Assembly: GCA_002422395.1 (NCBI GenBank)
Contig: DIUY01000001.1
Location: 124,001 to 188,000, forward strand
Length of the DNA stretch: 64,000 bases
Origin: Methylococcaceae bacterium UBA6146
GTDB lineage: Bacteria > Pseudomonadota > Gammaproteobacteria > Methylococcales > Methylomonadaceae
Direction of reading: 5' to 3'
Below the pieces are notes generated by a model that was not told the origin of the DNA, made no database searches, and saw only the letters and a list, made by a program, of their open reading frames with translations. A program made the translations under genes and the position numbers. Shown in pieces: positions 62,687-64,000 of the stretch (position 1 is its first letter; each line of letters starts with the position of its first letter).

Positions 62687-64000
62687 TGCTGATCTATCGC
62701 ATGGGTAAAACTGTTTTGCGGGTGGTCGTTACGCAACCGCTGCTCCAAAGCTAGCGCGGCTTCCGGCTGGTTATCCAGACGCTGCAACCGGGCCAGGGTG
62801 AAAAGGCTCTCCGGTAGCCAATAACCGGAATAGTGATCGGCCAATTTTTGGTAGCGTAACTTGGCTGCATTCCTGTTGCCGCCTAGTTCATGCGCCTTAG
62901 CCCCCCAAAACAAGGCTTCTTCTTGGGCAGCAGGACTGCGGCGGCGACCTTCTATGCGGTCAAAGTCTATAGCTGCCGCCTTATAATCTTGGCGGTTCAT
63001 GGCTTGCCACGCACTGCGGTAATAACGCTCCGGGTCGTTTTGATAAGCTGCAAAGTTAATCCCCGCCAATAAAACCAGCCATATTAACAAGGCGTTACGG
63101 ATAGTTGGAGGTGGGGTTATTTTGTTTGGCTGCAAGCTGTTTCGGGTCAATAATAAATGCCCCAAAATCACACAAACCGCCAAAATACTGGCGATTTGCC
63201 CCCAGCGGCCCATTAGCGTAGTGCCGTACACCAGTTCGACCCTGTTAGTTTCTGGCACAACCAACATATATCCGGGGGCGGCCAGATAGATCTTACCTTT
63301 ACCAGCCAATTGCCAGCGCGGATGGAAGGCAATTTTAACAAGATGCGCTGCCCCCGGCTGGTCTGTCGTGAACACGATTTTTTCACGTTCAAAACTTAAT
63401 AGCTCAATCGTTACGTCCTTAGCCATTTTGGACGGCGGTTGATTCTCGCCATACACAGGCCAATAATCGACATGGGGGTAACGCTTAAACCAATTAAACG
63501 CATGTTCCATCCAGTTTTTCTTATCCATCCTTCGTGCCGGCAAAGGCAATGCTTGGATCAATTGGCTGTCAAAGTTTTTCAACCGATAAACAGTGAATGG
63601 TGCAGATGCGGCGATTGTCTGGAAGAACGGGCTGTTATCAAGCGCCGCCTTGGCTTTGTCACTACGCACCAAAACTTCATTGGCATGCAACAAATCCATG
63701 TGCGCCGCCGCTGAGCGGAGGTCCAGCGCCGCACTTGGGAAACGCACCAATGGCGACGAAGGCGCTTGCGAGACTTCCGATTGCAAATGGTAAATGGCAG
63801 GGGCCAATAGAGCCGATTCCATATACAAACCTTCCAACACTGGCCGTTGGTTTAAAAACATCGGCAACGCCTCCAATGCACGGGTGGAACCTAAATCGTT
63901 ATTGACCGGCGCGTGTTCAAACAGCAGGCGTGGTGAACCAAGGTGGCCGCTTAATACCGGAAACAGAGCGCTTAATTTTTGCCAGTTGGCTTTATCTTCG
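62683..64000 (-). CDS. Large integral membrane protein, 6-PTPS-related/glycosyltransferase-like, C-terminal part
   Basis: The frame is open to the right window edge, so the N-terminal membrane domain is missing. The visible 438 residues begin EDKANWQKLSALFPVLSG and contain HLGSPRLLFEHAP, NNDLGSTRALEALP and LEGLYMESALLAPAIYHLQSE, blocks I associate with 6-PTPS-related membrane proteins that occur near glycan genes. Two more membrane helices (about 250 and 285 in this fragment) and a TPR-like C-terminus (YYRSAWQAMNRQDYKAAAI) follow. Likely part of the glycosylation set with GtrA and GtrB. Confidence 0.6.
   Translation of the reverse strand, partial: EDKANWQKLSALFPVLSGHLGSPRLLFEHAPVNNDLGSTRALEALPMFLNQRPVLEGLYMESALLAPAIYHLQSEVSQAPSSPLVRFPSAALDLRSAAAHMDLLHANEVLVRSDKAKAALDNSPFFQTIAASAPFTVYRLKNFDSQLIQALPLPARRMDKKNWMEHAFNWFKRYPHVDYWPVYGENQPPSKMAKDVTIELLSFEREKIVFTTDQPGAAHLVKIAFHPRWQLAGKGKIYLAAPGYMLVVPETNRVELVYGTTLMGRWGQIASILAVCVILGHLLLTRNSLQPNKITPPPTIRNALLIWLVLLAGINFAAYQNDPERYYRSAWQAMNRQDYKAAAIDFDRIEGRRRSPAAQEEALFWGAKAHELGGNRNAAKLRYQKLADHYSGYWLPESLFTLARLQRLDNQPEAALALEQRLRNDHPQNSFTHAIDQQ

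Noticed and set aside
1..64000. tRNA, rRNA or CRISPR loci
   Set aside because: None recognised on reading; no cloverleaf-like segment or spaced repeat array was seen, though no covariance search was possible.

Overview
This window comes from a gammaproteobacterial chromosome. Gene orders typical of Gammaproteobacteria include the atp operon with glmU after atpC, mnmG-rsmG-parA-parB, pdxA-rsmA, and the bamA-skp-fabZ-lpxA-rnhB block. An MfnE-like amino-acid kinase and a large glycogen/trehalose cluster fit a methylotroph or methanotroph of the Methylococcales, but that placement is inferred from gene content; no phylogenetic marker was compared.

Layout: 1-7.4 kb is the minus-strand F1Fo ATP synthase operon (atpI-B-E-F-H-A-G-D-C, then glmU at the edge), with a clear sigma70-type promoter and an intrinsic terminator. 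At 7.4-7.7 kb is a minus-strand arfA-like ribosome-rescue gene with a terminator hairpin inside its coding region. From 7.7 to 14.1 kb, plus strand, run mnmG, rsmG, parA, a 78-codon internally deleted parB paralogue, parB, pdxA and rsmA. From 14.4 to 22.8 kb, minus strand, come a YcxB-like protein, NDH-2, rnhB, lpxA, fabZ, skp, bamA, epmA and efp; epmB is divergent from efp. From 24 to 27.8 kb, minus strand, lies rph-rdgB-sugar kinase-EamA-SEL1 lipoprotein; yicC is divergent.

28.9-31.35 kb is a scar of mobile DNA: a broken P4-type integrase, an orphan HigA-type antitoxin, a broken Mu-like head gene fragment and a short inverted-repeat element. 31.4-44.2 kb is a five-gene minus-strand glycogen/trehalose operon (treS-mak, glgX, treY, treZ, amylo-1,6-glucosidase). 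44.2-45.0 kb is gene-poor and repeat-rich.

45-56 kb holds a secreted putative cysteine peptidase, a Crp/Fnr regulator, a YdcF/ElyC-type protein, a BepA-like metallopeptidase, an EEP-family hydrolase, a tandem pair of membrane-associated dynamin-like GTPases, a lipoprotein, a DUF2959 protein, the MfnE-like kinase and YchJ. 56-61 kb carries type IV pilus genes: pilE divergent from fimT-pilW-[Rpn pseudogene]-pilX-pilV. The end holds a glycosyltransferase/GtrA/large membrane protein set of the kind used for surface glycosylation.

Most notable are a small-inverted-repeat (MITE-like) family with four copies in the window, three of them flanked by 7-9 bp direct repeats; the mini-ParB beside parB; the arfA internal terminator; minor pilins with unusual inserts (36 consecutive serines in PilV, an Asp-rich DxDxDG stretch plus four Cys in PilW); and the paired GTPases.
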